The notes below the pieces were generated by a model. The model did not search any database. It saw only the letters and a list, made by a program, of their open reading frames with translations, and was not told the DNA's origin. From assembly GCF_029525575.1 (NCBI RefSeq), contig NZ_JAPDIA010000007.1, positions 186,001 to 250,000 of the forward strand: a DNA stretch of 64,000 nucleotides, read 5' to 3'. Shown here in pieces: positions 1 through 9,597 of the stretch (its first letter is position 1; each line of letters begins with the position of its first letter). This DNA comes from Cohnella rhizosphaerae. GTDB taxonomy: Bacteria > Bacillota > Bacilli > Paenibacillales > Paenibacillaceae. The translations under genes and the position numbers were made by a program.

Positions 1-2
1 CG

Positions 3-403
3 CGTGCCGAAGCGATTAAGGTCATTGCCACTTACCTGGGACTTGAAGGAAAAGAAAGAGCTTTGCGGACGTATCCTCCACGCACTGGGCGAATAAGTTC
101 ATCGGCGCAACGGCCGAAGCGGGCTTGATGACAGGCTACGGAGATGGAACCTTCCGTCCGGACGAGAAGATGAGCCGCAGCGAGTTGGCGGCGCTCATTG
201 CCAGAGCCTTTAAGCTGACGGGCACCGGACAAACGTCATTCAAAGACGTTAAAGGAAATGCATGGTCGTTCGAATACATCGATGCGCTCGCATCCAATCA
301 GATTATTACAGGCTACACAGACAATTCGTTCAAGCCTGAACAAGGCATTACCAGGGCAGAGTTTGCAACCATCATGGCCAGATTGATAGAAACAAAAAAA
401 TAA
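3..403 (+). CDS. C-terminal part of an SLH-domain surface protein (5' end outside the window)
   Basis: The translated end contains SLH motifs: a partial one at the left edge (RAEAIKVIATYLGLEG), a full one starting FADVSSTHWANKFIGA and followed by TGYGDGTFRPD and SRSELAALIARAF, and another ending ITRAEFATIMARLI. SLH domains bind pyruvylated secondary cell-wall polymer and anchor S-layer and exoenzyme proteins. The frame changes near 51-58, where bases appear to be missing in an A-rich stretch; before it the protein reads in frame 3 and after it in frame 2. The stop at 401-403 is followed directly by a strong terminator, so this is the true C-terminus. The N-terminal function cannot be seen. 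Confidence 0.85.
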
Positions 404-416
404 AAGCGTAACGAAA

Positions 417-447
417 TCCGGCGGCCGCAGGGCCGCCATTTTTTTTC
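417..447 (+). terminator. Rho-independent terminator after the SLH gene
   Basis: A GC-rich hairpin (GGCGGCC / GGGCCGCC around a short loop) is followed by eight T residues, 14 bases after the SLH stop codon. Confidence 0.9.
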
Positions 448-465
448 GGTATTTTGCCTTGGTTT

Positions 466-1299
466 TTAAGGATGTGTAGTCGTCAGATAGTGCGCTAAAC
501 GGGACTTTGTCGCTGGATGAGGGATATAAATCATGATCCGTTGATCGGGTTCATTCGGGAATTGAAGGGTGATATGCTCGAATTCAATGGCTCCCAGAGC
601 GGGGTGGATAAGCTTCTTGTAGCCGTCAAGGGAGCTTGGCGCATCATGATACTGCCACATCCTTGTAAAATCGGCACTCGTTCTCTTCAGATCGTTGATT
701 AATAAGTCAAATGAAACGTCGTTCGGATAGCGCGCTCTTGACGTTCGAAATTCGGCAATGATTTTGCGTGTGACAAGCTCCCAATCCTCCGAGCCTTCTC
801 TCCATACGGGGTCGGTAAACTGGCGCCATATTAAATTATCATGATGAGGAGGCGTCAAGCTCTGGGTTGTGAATACGGCGGCCGCCGCATGATTCCAGGC
901 TAGAAAATCCCACTTTTTCCCGATTACATAGGCTGGATTCGGATCTAGCGCATTCAGCATGTCCTGCGTCGTGGGGCTGATCTTCTCTTCCGTGATCGTC
1001 GATTGAGGAGGCGGCGATTCTCCGGCAAGCAAAAAGAGATGTCTTCGTTTGTTGGGTGTCAGCCGGAGCGCCGAAGCCAAGCTCTCCAGTACGCCTACCG
1101 ACGGACGGATATCGCGGCCTTGCTCAAGACGGGTATACCATGAGAGTCCAATGTTGGCGATCCCGGCGACTTCCTCTCGCCTCAGGCCTTGCGTGCGGCG
1201 GCGATTGCCGGGCGAAATGCCCACCTCAAGGGGAGAAAGAGAGGACCGCAGATCTCGCAAGAAATGACCCAGCGCTAACCGGCGCTCCCTGTCGTTCAA
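466..1299 (-). CDS. XRE-family regulator with MmyB-like ligand-binding domain
   Basis: This is an intact 277-residue protein. Residues about 5-75 form a helix-turn-helix with the hallmark RRRTQGLRREEVA and WYTRLEQGRDIRPS of the MmyB/MLTR family. The remaining 190 residues match the family's PAS-like ligand domain (NPAYVIGKKWDFLAWNHAA, then a FRTSRARYPND-type region). Members are usually repressors or activators of an adjacent divergent oxidoreductase gene. Here the neighbour is the short-chain dehydrogenase at 1427, with 127 bp between the two start codons. An AAGGAGGAGG ribosome site lies just upstream of the ATG at 1299. The effector is unknown. Confidence 0.88.
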   Translation of the reverse strand: MNDRERRLALGHFLRDLRSSLSPLEVGISPGNRRRTQGLRREEVAGIANIGLSWYTRLEQGRDIRPSVGVLESLASALRLTPNKRRHLFLLAGESPPPQSTITEEKISPTTQDMLNALDPNPAYVIGKKWDFLAWNHAAAAVFTTQSLTPPHHDNLIWRQFTDPVWREGSEDWELVTRKIIAEFRTSRARYPNDVSFDLLINDLKRTSADFTRMWQYHDAPSSLDGYKKLIHPALGAIEFEHITLQFPNEPDQRIMIYIPHPATKSRLAHYLTTTHP

Positions 1300-1426
1300 T
1301 TAAATCCTCCTCCTTATCCTATCACCGGCAATCCCACCATCAGGCAGGCTATCGTTACCGCTATATAGTTAAAGTATACTTGGCGCAGTTGACGAGTTCA
1401 ACAAATCCGGGTCAAGGAGAATGAAT

Positions 1427-2202
1427 ATGACAACCATGGCGGGGAAATTATTGGACAGCAAGATCGTGATGATTACAGGTGCGGGACGAGGCATCGGAGC
1501 CGCCGCAGCAAGGCTGTTCGCTCAACAAGGAGCCTCGGTGATGCTTGTCGCAAGAACAGAGTCCGAGCTTGTCAAAGTCAGGAATGAAATTACGGCGTCG
1601 GGCGGAGAGGCGGCTTTTTTTTACAGCGGATGTGACGGATGGCAGCAGCGTCGAAGGAGCAGTTAGAGCTACAGTGGAACGCTATGGTCGTCTTGATGCC
1701 GCTTTTAATAACGCAGGCCTTGGAGTTACTGTATCCTCGCTGGTAGACGAAAAAGAAGAGGATTTCGACCTGATTCAGTCGGTCAACTATAAAGGCGTCT
1801 GGCTGTGTATGAAAGCCCAAATTAAAGCCATAATGGCGACTTCGGGATCGGGCTCGATCGTTAACGTCAGCAGCGTAGGCAGTCTGAAGGGCAATCCGGG
1901 ATTGGGGGCGTACGGGGCATCTAAACGCGCGGTAAACAGCATGACGCAAACGGCTGCGGTCGAATATGGGCCGGCGGGTATCCGCGTCAATGCCATCGCT
2001 CCGGGAACCACGCTGACGGATATGATTCAGCAGTGGGTTTCCATTAACCCTGACATCATTGAACAAATTAGCGCCAAGACCCCTCTTCGGCGTCCGGCCG
2101 AACCTGTTGAGATCGCGAATGCGGCTGCCTGGTTGCTTAGTGACTATTCCTCTTTCGTTACGGGGGGTCGTTCTGCCTGTAGACGGCGGACTGCGTGCAT
2201 AG
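1427..2202 (+). CDS. Short-chain dehydrogenase/reductase (SDR), two frameshifts
   Basis: This is a classical SDR of about 257 residues. The N-terminal Rossmann motif is TGAGRGIG (residues ~18-25), followed by NNAG, a catalytic serine in VNVSSVGS and the YGASK active-site pair. The C-terminus is typical, TGVVLPVDGGLRA. The reading frame is broken at T8 (1615-1622) and at G6 (2162-2167); removing one base from each run gives a continuous SDR. The ATG at 1427 is preferred over 1421 because the AAGGAG at 1414-1419 is correctly spaced only for it. It is divergent from the MmyB-type regulator, which probably controls it. The substrate cannot be told. Confidence 0.88.
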
Positions 2203-2256
2203 CCAAGTCATTGAAATTGAATCGCAGACTGCCAAGAACGAGATAATAAGCGAGCA

Positions 2257-2287
2257 AAGGCCATCCGCAAAGGATGGCCTTAAACTT
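2257..2287 (+). terminator. Hairpin terminator-like element after the SDR gene
   Basis: A perfect 10-bp stem (AAGGCCATCC / GGATGGCCTT) with a 5-base loop is followed by AAACTTG. The T-tail is weak. The right arm plus tail recurs at 57967-57984. Confidence 0.6.
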
Positions 2288-2415
2288 GCCGCTTCAGACA
2301 ACTAACCGTCATCACAGGTTGGATGGGCTGCAAATCCGATTGAAGTTGGATATAAACAGTGTTACGCTAACATCTACTGCGATTCACCAATATCGTTACA
2401 AAGAAAGGTCATACG

Positions 2416-4155
2416 ATGATAAAAGTCGATAAACTATCCTTCTCGTTTCCGCAAAAGGAACTATATCATCATATTTCATTTACGCTTGAAGAAGGACAAC
2501 ATTGCGCTTTCATAGGAACTAGCGGCAATGGGAAAAGTACGTTGATCGACATGCTGATGGATCCGGAGAAATACATGTTCGAGGGCATCTTGGAAATAGA
2601 CCCGGCTTGCAAAATCGGGCATGTCAGTCAATTCTCTCCACTCGATCAAACGAACGACACGACCGTTTTTGAATATATAGGCGAAGAATTGATCAAGATT
2701 CAAAATGAAATTGCATCGATTTGCGCTGAAATGGAATCGTCCTCGGATCTGGAATCGTTGTTGGAAAAGTATCAACACGCTTTGGATGCATTAGAAGCAA
2801 TCGGCGGGGACGACTTCGAAAGCAACATTCATAAGAAACTCCATCTGGCGAGCCTCACGAAGCTAAAAGATCACAGGGTATCCGACCTCAGCGGCGGGGA
2901 ATTTAAGCTTATTCAAGTGATGAAGGAAATGCTTCGTCGTCCCGACGTACTGATTATGGACGAGCCGGATGTATTTTTAGACTTCGAGAACCTGAACGCG
3001 CTCAAAAATCTGATTAATTCCCACAAAGGAACATTGCTCGTCGTTACGCACAACCGATATCTGTTGAATCACTGCTTCAACAAGATCCTGCACCTCGAAA
3101 ACACGGAGATCCAGGAGTTTGACGGGCGGTATATGGATTATAACTTCTCCCTGCTTCAGTCTAAAATCGAGCTGCAGGAGCTTGCGGTCGCCGAGGCCGA
3201 AGAAAGCGAAAGAAACGAGAAAGTCATCCAGAATCTAAGAGCGATTGCAACTTATAATTCAGAAGCCTCCAGAGGCAGAGCGCTAAAAGCTAGAGTCAGG
3301 TTCCAAGAGAGATTGGAAGCGCGCAGAATTAAAGCGCCGTTCGTCGCGATGAAGCAGCCGGCGATTCGTTTCGATATGGATCGTGAAGTGGAAGACCGCA
3401 CCGTGATCCGGGTGAGTAATTACAGGGCTGCCTTCGATGAATTGCTTTTGGACCATGTTAGCTTTGAGATCAAATCGACGGATAAAGTCGCCATTATTGG
3501 CGCGAACGGTACCGGGAAAACGACGTTACTCCGAGATATCTTTAAAAACAATCATGATGCAATTGAAATCCATACTGACGTTAAAGCCGCTTATCTCTCT
3601 CAGATGCAAGGCGAAGTGCTAAAGGATTCGAATACGATATTAGAAGAATTCATCGATGCCGGGTTTAAAACTTATGATGAGGTTAGATCGTATCTTTCAA
3701 GCTATGGCTTCGAAGGAGAGATCGTGAATCAGAAGATCGCCTCTTTATCCGGCGGAGAGAAAAATTTGCTTCAAATCGCCAAAGTGGCCGCCAGTAAAGC
3801 CGACATCCTGCTGCTGGACGAACCGACAAGCCATTTAGATACCTATACGCAAATCGCTTTGGAAAAAGCGATTGAAGGCTATAAAGGCGCGATTCTCATG
3901 ATTTCCCACGATTTCTATTCGGTTGTTAACGGGATGGATTACGTTTTAATCATCGAAGACAAGACGATCCGAAAAATGAGCATGCGAAAATTCAGGCAGA
4001 TGATTTATGCCAGTCATTTTGACCGGGATTACCTGGAAAAGGAAGAAAAGAAAAAATCGGTTGAAATGAAAATAGAATCGGCATTAAAAGATACGGATTT
4101 CGAGCTTGCAAAAGGATGGGTCGACGAGCTTGAAGGGCTGATTAAGCTCCTTTAA
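2416..4155 (+). CDS. ABC-F family ATPase (duplicated ABC domains, cytosolic)
   Basis: This is an intact 579-residue protein with two ABC nucleotide-binding domains and no membrane segments, the ABC-F layout. The first Walker A is GTSGNGKST (about 34-42), with signature LSGGEFKL and Walker B VLIMDEPD. The second is GANGTGKTT, with LSGGEKNL and ILLLDEPTSHLD. A charged, predicted coiled linker (ELQELAVAEAEESERNEK...) lies between the domains. ABC-F proteins act on the ribosome, as translation factors or by protecting it from antibiotics. Whether this one gives resistance cannot be decided from sequence. GAAAGG precedes the ATG at 2416. Codon use is less GC-rich than in neighbours. An A6 run at 4051-4056 is in frame. 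Confidence 0.92.
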   Translation: MIKVDKLSFSFPQKELYHHISFTLEEGQHCAFIGTSGNGKSTLIDMLMDPEKYMFEGILEIDPACKIGHVSQFSPLDQTNDTTVFEYIGEELIKIQNEIASICAEMESSSDLESLLEKYQHALDALEAIGGDDFESNIHKKLHLASLTKLKDHRVSDLSGGEFKLIQVMKEMLRRPDVLIMDEPDVFLDFENLNALKNLINSHKGTLLVVTHNRYLLNHCFNKILHLENTEIQEFDGRYMDYNFSLLQSKIELQELAVAEAEESERNEKVIQNLRAIATYNSEASRGRALKARVRFQERLEARRIKAPFVAMKQPAIRFDMDREVEDRTVIRVSNYRAAFDELLLDHVSFEIKSTDKVAIIGANGTGKTTLLRDIFKNNHDAIEIHTDVKAAYLSQMQGEVLKDSNTILEEFIDAGFKTYDEVRSYLSSYGFEGEIVNQKIASLSGGEKNLLQIAKVAASKADILLLDEPTSHLDTYTQIALEKAIEGYKGAILMISHDFYSVVNGMDYVLIIEDKTIRKMSMRKFRQMIYASHFDRDYLEKEEKKKSVEMKIESALKDTDFELAKGWVDELEGLIKLL

Positions 4156-4784
4156 CGGTGTTGGATGCTGCCCGATTTCAGTTTGCTTCAGTAGCATGCG
4201 CAATCGTGCTCCATCTAGACACGGATAACCCGGGAACTGGGAGCCGCGAGCCGGGAGCCGGTGGCGATAAGTGTTGAAAAGCAGTTAATCGGCGCGCTGA
4301 TCGGGGCTGGGGAGGAAATAAGTGTTCAACCGCATTTAATTTGTTCATGACCGAGTCAAAACGCCTGAAAGTGGGAATTTAATTGCGCTTCAACACTTAT
4401 TTGGCCCAATAACGTCGTGATTAAAGGAAATAAATGCGTTTCAACAGCTAATTGCCGTGAGCGCGAGGACGCCAAGCCCGCCGAGCCCGCCGAGCCCGCC
4501 AGGCCCGCCAAGCCCGCCGAGCCCGCCGAGCCCGCCAGGCCCGCCAAGCCCGCCGAGCCCGCCAGGCGCGCCAGGCCCGCCAAGCCCGCAGGCCTGGCGT
4601 TGTTCAAGGTTAACTGTGGAGGCGTTGGCGCGGTTGGTTGTGCGTTCAGCGTTGACACTCACAATACATTGCGGCTCAAATCGGTAAATGTCCTAGCGGC
4701 GCATTGGAATTCATCATGAAAGAATCCTGACGAAACGTTGCTCGGACAAGAGATTATTTTCGTTGTCCTCCGGAGGGTTGCCAA
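4156..4784. repeat. Non-coding intergenic region with two kinds of repeat
   Basis: No credible gene is seen in these 629 bases. Between 4266 and 4455 a motif of about 25 bp (AATAAGTGTTGAA, then GC and ATTTAAT) occurs four times in imperfect form: twice on the plus strand (about 4268-4291 and 4318-4342) and twice inverted (about 4377-4402 and 4427-4454). Between 4470 and 4590 lies a low-complexity tract built from GAGCCCGCC, AAGCCCGCC and AGGCCCGCC 9-mers. Open frames through this tract give only Pro/Ala/Gly-rich runs and are taken as artefacts. Confidence 0.75.
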
Positions 4785-7131
4785 TTGATTGTCCAGACCA
4801 AGCTATACATTCCCCGTTTGCGTAACGCTTTAGTGCCGCGGCCGCAGTTGATGCGCAAGCTTGACGAGGGGATGGCAGCCAAGTTGACGCTAATCTCCGC
4901 TTCGGCCGGCTACGGGAAGACGACGACGCTCGGCGAATGGGCCAGACAAAGCGGCGTCCTTGTGGCGTGGGTATCGCTGGATAAGCAGGATGACGAATGG
5001 GTGCAGTTCTGGAGCTACGTCGCCGCTTCGATCCAGAAGCGGGTCCCCGGCTTTGCGCGCACGGTCTGGCCGCTGCTGGAGAAGGGGCCATCCGCATCGT
5101 CCGAATCGCAGGAGCCCGCGATCTCCGCATTGCTGAACGAGCTTCGTCGACTGTCCGCCGAGCTTGCGGTCGTTCTCGACGATTTTCATCTGATCGAGCT
5201 GCCCGCCATTCTGAAGTCATTGCGTTATTTGTTGGCGTACCTGCCTCCCCACGTTCATCTGTATATCGCGAGCCGTACCGACTCGTCCGTTTCCGACGCC
5301 GGACTGCTGGACCAGGGGGAAGTGCGGCGCATCACGGTCCAGGATTTGCGGTTTCGTCCGGACGAGGGTTTGACCTTTTTTCCGGGCTACGAACGGTTTG
5401 CCGTTGTCCGAACAGCAGGCGGCCGAATTGTGCGATCGGACCGAAGGCTGGATCAGCGGCCTGCAGCTCGCGGCGCTCGCGCTTAAGAGCAGCGGCGACG
5501 TCGCGAGATTCATCCGGCAATTCGACGGCCATCAGCACCAAATCTCCAATTATTTGCTCGAGGAAGTGTTCCGTCATCTATCGGACGAGCTGCGCGCTTT
5601 TTTGCTCCGAACGTCTATCTTGAGCCGCATGAATCAGGACTTGTGCGAAGCCGTAACGGGACACGCGAACAGCCAGGCATACTTGCAGCAGTTGGAACAA
5701 TGGAATTTGTTCATCGCCCCGCTGGACGACCGGCGGAACTGGTATCGGTATCATCAGCTGCTGTCCGATTTTCTGCAGCGGCTGTTCGCCCAAAGCGCGC
5801 CCGAGGACTGGATGCTGGCGCATGCCCGCGCGGCCGAATGGCTGGAGCGCCATGGCTTCGAGGAGGATGCGGCCAGGCACTATTTGGAGGGCCGGCAGTA
5901 TGACGGCGCCGTTCGCGTGATCGAGAACCATCTGCAAGCGTTCTTGCAGAAGAAGTTCGCTACGCTGAGCAGATGGATCTTGCAGCTGCCTGAGCCCTTC
6001 CTCTCGAAGCGGCCGATGGTCGAGATGTTCTATCTGCTGTTGCTCATCGGCATCCGGCAATGGGATAAGGCCCATGCGCGAGCAGAGCAGGCCAAGCGCC
6101 GCTACGAGAACCTGAAGGGGCAAATGGACGAAGCCGAATGGAACCGAATCATGGGCAATCTCTACTTCGTTTGCGCCTCCGCCAGCTATTTTCAGAAAGA
6201 CCTGGACCGGGTATCGGCATACTTCGAGCTCGCGGACCGGTATACCCCGGAAGGCGGCTTCCTTCAAGCGATCGGGGACAATCGCTATAGCGGTTACGAA
6301 GAGTTCGAGGATCATATGTCGTTCATTAACGATTATCGGGCAGCGGCTGCGTTTCTGTTGAAATGGACGACCAGATGGGCGCATCAGAAGGGACATCCCT
6401 TTGCCGGGCGGCTTTACGCTTCTTACAGCATGCTGTTGTACGAATGGAACCGGATAGAGGAGGCCGAGCGCTGCATTCTTCAGGTCCTTCTCCCTCACGA
6501 TACGGAGCTCAATACGCGGACCTTGATGCAGATTTACATCGCCGGCTCGCGAATTCAGCAGACGCTGGGCAACCCGGCGGCGGCTGCAGAGCTGCTGAAG
6601 CGGTTGGAAGGCCGGATCGAATCTCCCGACTATGCGCTTTTCCGGCGAAAAATAGAAGCGGAGAAGGCTTGTCTGGCCGTGCGCCAAGGCGCCCTGGATG
6701 CGGCTGCGGAATGGCTGGAGCGGTGCGGGATGGCCTCGACGGATGAGGTGTCGTTGAATGGCGTCGCGGAATACATCGCTTTGGGGAGAGTGCTCGCCGC
6801 ATGCGGCCGTACGGAGGAGGCGTGGTCCTTGGCGGAACGTTTGCAGCAGTTGTTCCGGCAAGAGGACCGTCTCCGGGATCGGATTCGAATCCTCATCCTG
6901 CAAAGCGCGATCATGCATCGCGCCGGCCGAACGAAGGAGGCGTTCGATCTGCTGACGACCGCTTTGCGTTTGGCGGAACCGCAGGGGTTCGTTCGCAGCT
7001 TCGTGGACGAAGGCCGGGGGATGGCGGAGCTGCTGACCGCTTATGCGAGCGCGCATCAAGGCCCATCCATAGGGAATGCACATGACGTTCCATTGGATTA
7101 TGTCCATCGATTGCTTCGAATCTCGGAATAG
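4785..7131 (+). CDS. MalT-like STAND ATPase lacking the LuxR DNA-binding domain, one frameshift
   Basis: The N-terminus matches MalT-type regulators: VQTKLYIPRLRNALVPRP, Walker A SASAGYGKTT (residues ~38-47), Walker B AVVLDDFHLI, then the family motif CDRTEGWISGLQLAALAL and a helical TPR-like sensor region. The protein is about 782 residues. Family members are usually 850-900 and end in a LuxR helix-turn-helix. Here the frame stops at 7131 and a hairpin begins 12 bases later, so no DNA-binding domain is encoded. The frame shifts at T6 (5376-5381); removing one T joins LTFF to RATNGLPLSEQQ. The start is TTG at 4785, with GGAGGG seven bases upstream. It could be a signal-sensing ATPase working through a partner, or a truncated regulator. 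Confidence 0.85.
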
Positions 7132-7143
7132 GAATTGCCGGAC

Positions 7144-7178
7144 AAGGGCCATCCCAAGGGATGGCCCTTGAATGTTTT
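7144..7178. terminator. Hairpin between convergent genes
   Basis: A perfect inverted repeat AAGGGCCATCCC / GGGATGGCCCTT lies between the convergent MalT-like and hydrolase genes, followed by a T-rich stretch on the plus strand. Its core is shared with the hairpins at 2257 and 57947. Confidence 0.7.
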
Positions 7179-7182
7179 GCCG

Positions 7183-8574
7183 TTAATTGTTGTTCCCGAT
7201 CCAGCTGGCGATATCCGCGATAACATGCGGATCCACGCTGCCCGGCATCTTGTATTCCGCCGCGGTGCCTTCCCCGCTGCCGGTATAGTCCATGAAGATG
7301 TGGTTCAATCCGGGGTACAGCTTCAAAGCTGCGTTCGGCTTGACCTTCAAGGCTTCCTGCCAGAGAACATAATCTTTGTCGGCAAATACCTGGAAGTCGT
7401 CGCCGCCCTGCAGAACCATGATCGGCTTATGCGATGCGGCTACCAGCTCTCCGGTATCGTGAAGATCCATATCGCGGAGATAATAAGCGGGCATGCCGAA
7501 GACGGATTGGCCGAGCGCTTCCTGTTCCGGCATCGTTTTGATGCTCGCTGCTTTGCGCAGCTCGGCGGCTATCAAATCGGCGTTCGCAGCCTTGGCCGGA
7601 TCTTTGTCATCCATCGTCTCGATATAGGCTTTATTTTGATCGTAGACGAGCTCCCAGAGAGAGCGGGTCGTGCCTGCCATAATGACCAAGCCGGCAAAAT
7701 CGCCGCCTTCCGCATCGATTCTGGGCGCCATCATGCCGCCAAGACTGTGCCCGATCACATAGACTTGGGAGGCGTTTATGCGCTTGTCTTTTTCAAGCAG
7801 CCGAGAGGCTGCGATCGCATCGTCAATCGTTTCTTCCTTGACTGTGAACTTTGCCAGCATCTCGGGGGTGAAGCTGCTCGCGTACGCCAACGTTCTTTTC
7901 TCGTAGCGAAGAACGGCGATGCCCTGCTCCGCCAGTCCCCACGCGATATCGCGGAATGGCTTGTTGGCGCCTATGGTTTCATCCCGATCGTTTGGACCGG
8001 AGCCATGGACAAGTACGGCTGCCGGCAGAGGACCGTCGGCCTCTCTGGGCATCGTTAAAGTCCCCTTCAGCGGGTAGGCCGTTCCCTCGCCGATTACGAC
8101 CTCTTCTTCTACCAGTTGCGACGGCAGCTCTTTTTTGACAGGAGGGGCGGCGCTTGCGATGACAGCTTCGTTAAGGTCGGCGTTGTATGACGTGTACAGA
8201 CCGAGCACCTTCTGGAAGAAGGCAAGCGGCACATAGACGCGGTCTTGTTTCAACAGCGCATCTTCTCCGAACGAGACGGGACCTTCTCCGTTGACGAAGG
8301 CGCTGTTGCCACCGATTTTAAACGTGATGGAGGCTGCGGGTACGAGAAGCAGAATTTCCTTTTCGGCTGCCCGGTATACGGTTTTCATCCCTAAAGCGTC
8401 AGCCGCGGCGCGCACGGGAATCATGACTTCATGGTTATTCAGGTAGGGCTGCGCATCTGCAAAAGGGATGGTTTTACCTTCGAGAAGCACCTTGATGGCG
8501 TTCGCGGACGCCTCGACCGAGAATGTCGTTAAAGGGACGATAAGCGCAATGAACAGTAAAAATGTTTTTTTCAT
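7183..8574 (-). CDS. Exported alpha/beta hydrolase with N-terminal copper-amine-oxidase-like domain
   Basis: An intact exported protein of about 463 residues from the preferred ATG at 8574 (AAAGGCGG lies about 10 bases upstream; the open frame extends six codons further). A signal peptide (KKTFLLFIALIVPLTTFSVEASA) is followed by a copper-amine-oxidase N-like domain (MIPVRAAADALGM ... RVYVPLAFFQKVLG), a wall-associated module common in Paenibacillus. The C-terminal two thirds is an alpha/beta hydrolase: oxyanion region LVHGSGPNDRDE, nucleophile elbow GHSLGG, acid in QGGDDFQV and histidine in GLNHIF. The substrate is unknown, probably an ester or peptide outside the cell. Confidence 0.88.
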   Translation of the reverse strand: MKKTFLLFIALIVPLTTFSVEASANAIKVLLEGKTIPFADAQPYLNNHEVMIPVRAAADALGMKTVYRAAEKEILLLVPAASITFKIGGNSAFVNGEGPVSFGEDALLKQDRVYVPLAFFQKVLGLYTSYNADLNEAVIASAAPPVKKELPSQLVEEEVVIGEGTAYPLKGTLTMPREADGPLPAAVLVHGSGPNDRDETIGANKPFRDIAWGLAEQGIAVLRYEKRTLAYASSFTPEMLAKFTVKEETIDDAIAASRLLEKDKRINASQVYVIGHSLGGMMAPRIDAEGGDFAGLVIMAGTTRSLWELVYDQNKAYIETMDDKDPAKAANADLIAAELRKAASIKTMPEQEALGQSVFGMPAYYLRDMDLHDTGELVAASHKPIMVLQGGDDFQVFADKDYVLWQEALKVKPNAALKLYPGLNHIFMDYTGSGEGTAAEYKMPGSVDPHVIADIASWIGNNN

Positions 8575-8605
8575 GAATGAACCGCCTTTCACTGAGTGGT
8601 TGTAT

Positions 8606-9289
8606 TTATGCTTTGCCTCGGCGCGTGTAGAGCATGTACGAATAAACGAAGGGAACCAAGGCGCTTATGAGGACGCAGATAATCAGGACGGGCAGAATCC
8701 AATCGGAAGGGATGATCCACGCACTTGCAAACATGACGATCCCCGCGATAAACCACAATCTTGCCGATAAACGATGAGTCAGCTTCCAGTTATGCTCATC
8801 CGTCAGCGCCCAGGGTGTTTTTATGCCAAAAAAGAAGTTGCTGCGGAGCTGTCCCATCCGATTTCCGATCACGATCCACAGCAGTCCCAGGCCGCCCAAC
8901 ACCAAGTGAAGCGTGGGTACGTTGTAATCTAAGTTCACAAAAATGACGACAAGCAGGATGACTTGGAGGAACAGGCTGACGGCCCAACGCGTCAAGTAAT
9001 AATAATCATTGAAAAATTTATAATTTTGACGGCGCGGATCGATGGCTCTCAGGAAAGACAGTACGGCAGGAAGAGCTACCGTGACGATGCCGTTGAACAG
9101 CCAGAAGAACGACTTCGACATGGCGCCGTCCTGCTCCCCTTGACCATTGAAGTGAGTGCCTACCTCTGCGGGAAGATCATCGTTAAAGACGACAAACATA
9201 ACGACGAAGATCAGGGCATTGATGCCCAGCAACAGCCAATCCCTGCCGGACCATACATGCTTCTCCTTGGTGTGCTGACGCTCATTCAT
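8606..9289 (-). CDS. SdpI-family membrane protein
   Basis: This is an intact 227-residue protein with about six hydrophobic helices. It has the DUF1648-like N-terminus (LPAEVGTHFNGQGEQDG) and the SdpI signature NFFFGIKTPWALTDEHNWKLTHR. In Bacillus subtilis SdpI gives immunity to the SdpC toxin and inactivates the repressor SdpR by holding it at the membrane. It overlaps the upstream ArsR gene by eight bases, so the two form an operon. No SdpC-like toxin gene is seen nearby, so the role may be general signalling or self-protection. Confidence 0.88.
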   Translation of the reverse strand: MNERQHTKEKHVWSGRDWLLLGINALIFVVMFVVFNDDLPAEVGTHFNGQGEQDGAMSKSFFWLFNGIVTVALPAVLSFLRAIDPRRQNYKFFNDYYYLTRWAVSLFLQVILLVVIFVNLDYNVPTLHLVLGGLGLLWIVIGNRMGQLRSNFFFGIKTPWALTDEHNWKLTHRLSARLWFIAGIVMFASAWIIPSDWILPVLIICVLISALVPFVYSYMLYTRRGKA

Positions 9290-9560
9290 CGGGAGGCCCT
9301 CCTTTGGCTCCGATCAAGCCGAGAAACCAGCCCATGGCTTCCTGCATGACGGACAAATTAATGGAATAGATCATACTCTGGCCTTGCCGCTCATCCTGAA
9401 CGAGACGGGCCTGCTTCAAGATGCCGAGGTGATGGGAGATGCTGGGCTTGGATATGTCGAAATGACTTGCAATTTCCCCCGCGCTAAGATCCTTGTCTTT
9501 AAGCAATTGGAGGATTTTCCTTCGAGTCGGATCGGACAACGCTTTGAAGGTGTCGTTCAT
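9282..9560 (-). CDS. ArsR/SdpR-type winged-helix repressor
   Basis: The protein begins MNDTFKALSDPTRRKILQLL and has the ArsR helix-turn-helix (AGEIASHFDISKPSISHHLGILKQARLV), close to SdpR. It lacks the cysteine metal-binding pattern of arsenic or cadmium sensors. The start at 9560 is chosen by family alignment; an upstream ATG at 9575 in the same frame is too close to the AAAGG. It probably represses its own operon through the palindrome at 9625-9648, and its activity may be governed by the SdpI-like product. Confidence 0.85.
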   Translation of the reverse strand: MNDTFKALSDPTRRKILQLLKDKDLSAGEIASHFDISKPSISHHLGILKQARLVQDERQGQSMIYSINLSVMQEAMGWFLGLIGAKGGPPDE

Positions 9561-9597
9561 GAAATGGCATAACATCCTTTCGTCGATTAAAAATTCG

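Noticed and set aside
4356-4719. Pro/Ala- or Gly-rich open frames in the 9-mer tract
   Set aside because: All frames are open because of the repeat; none has a start signal or conserved-looking sequence.
5578-7152. 524-residue minus-strand open frame
   Set aside because: Shadow of the MalT-like gene without recognisable motifs or ribosome site.
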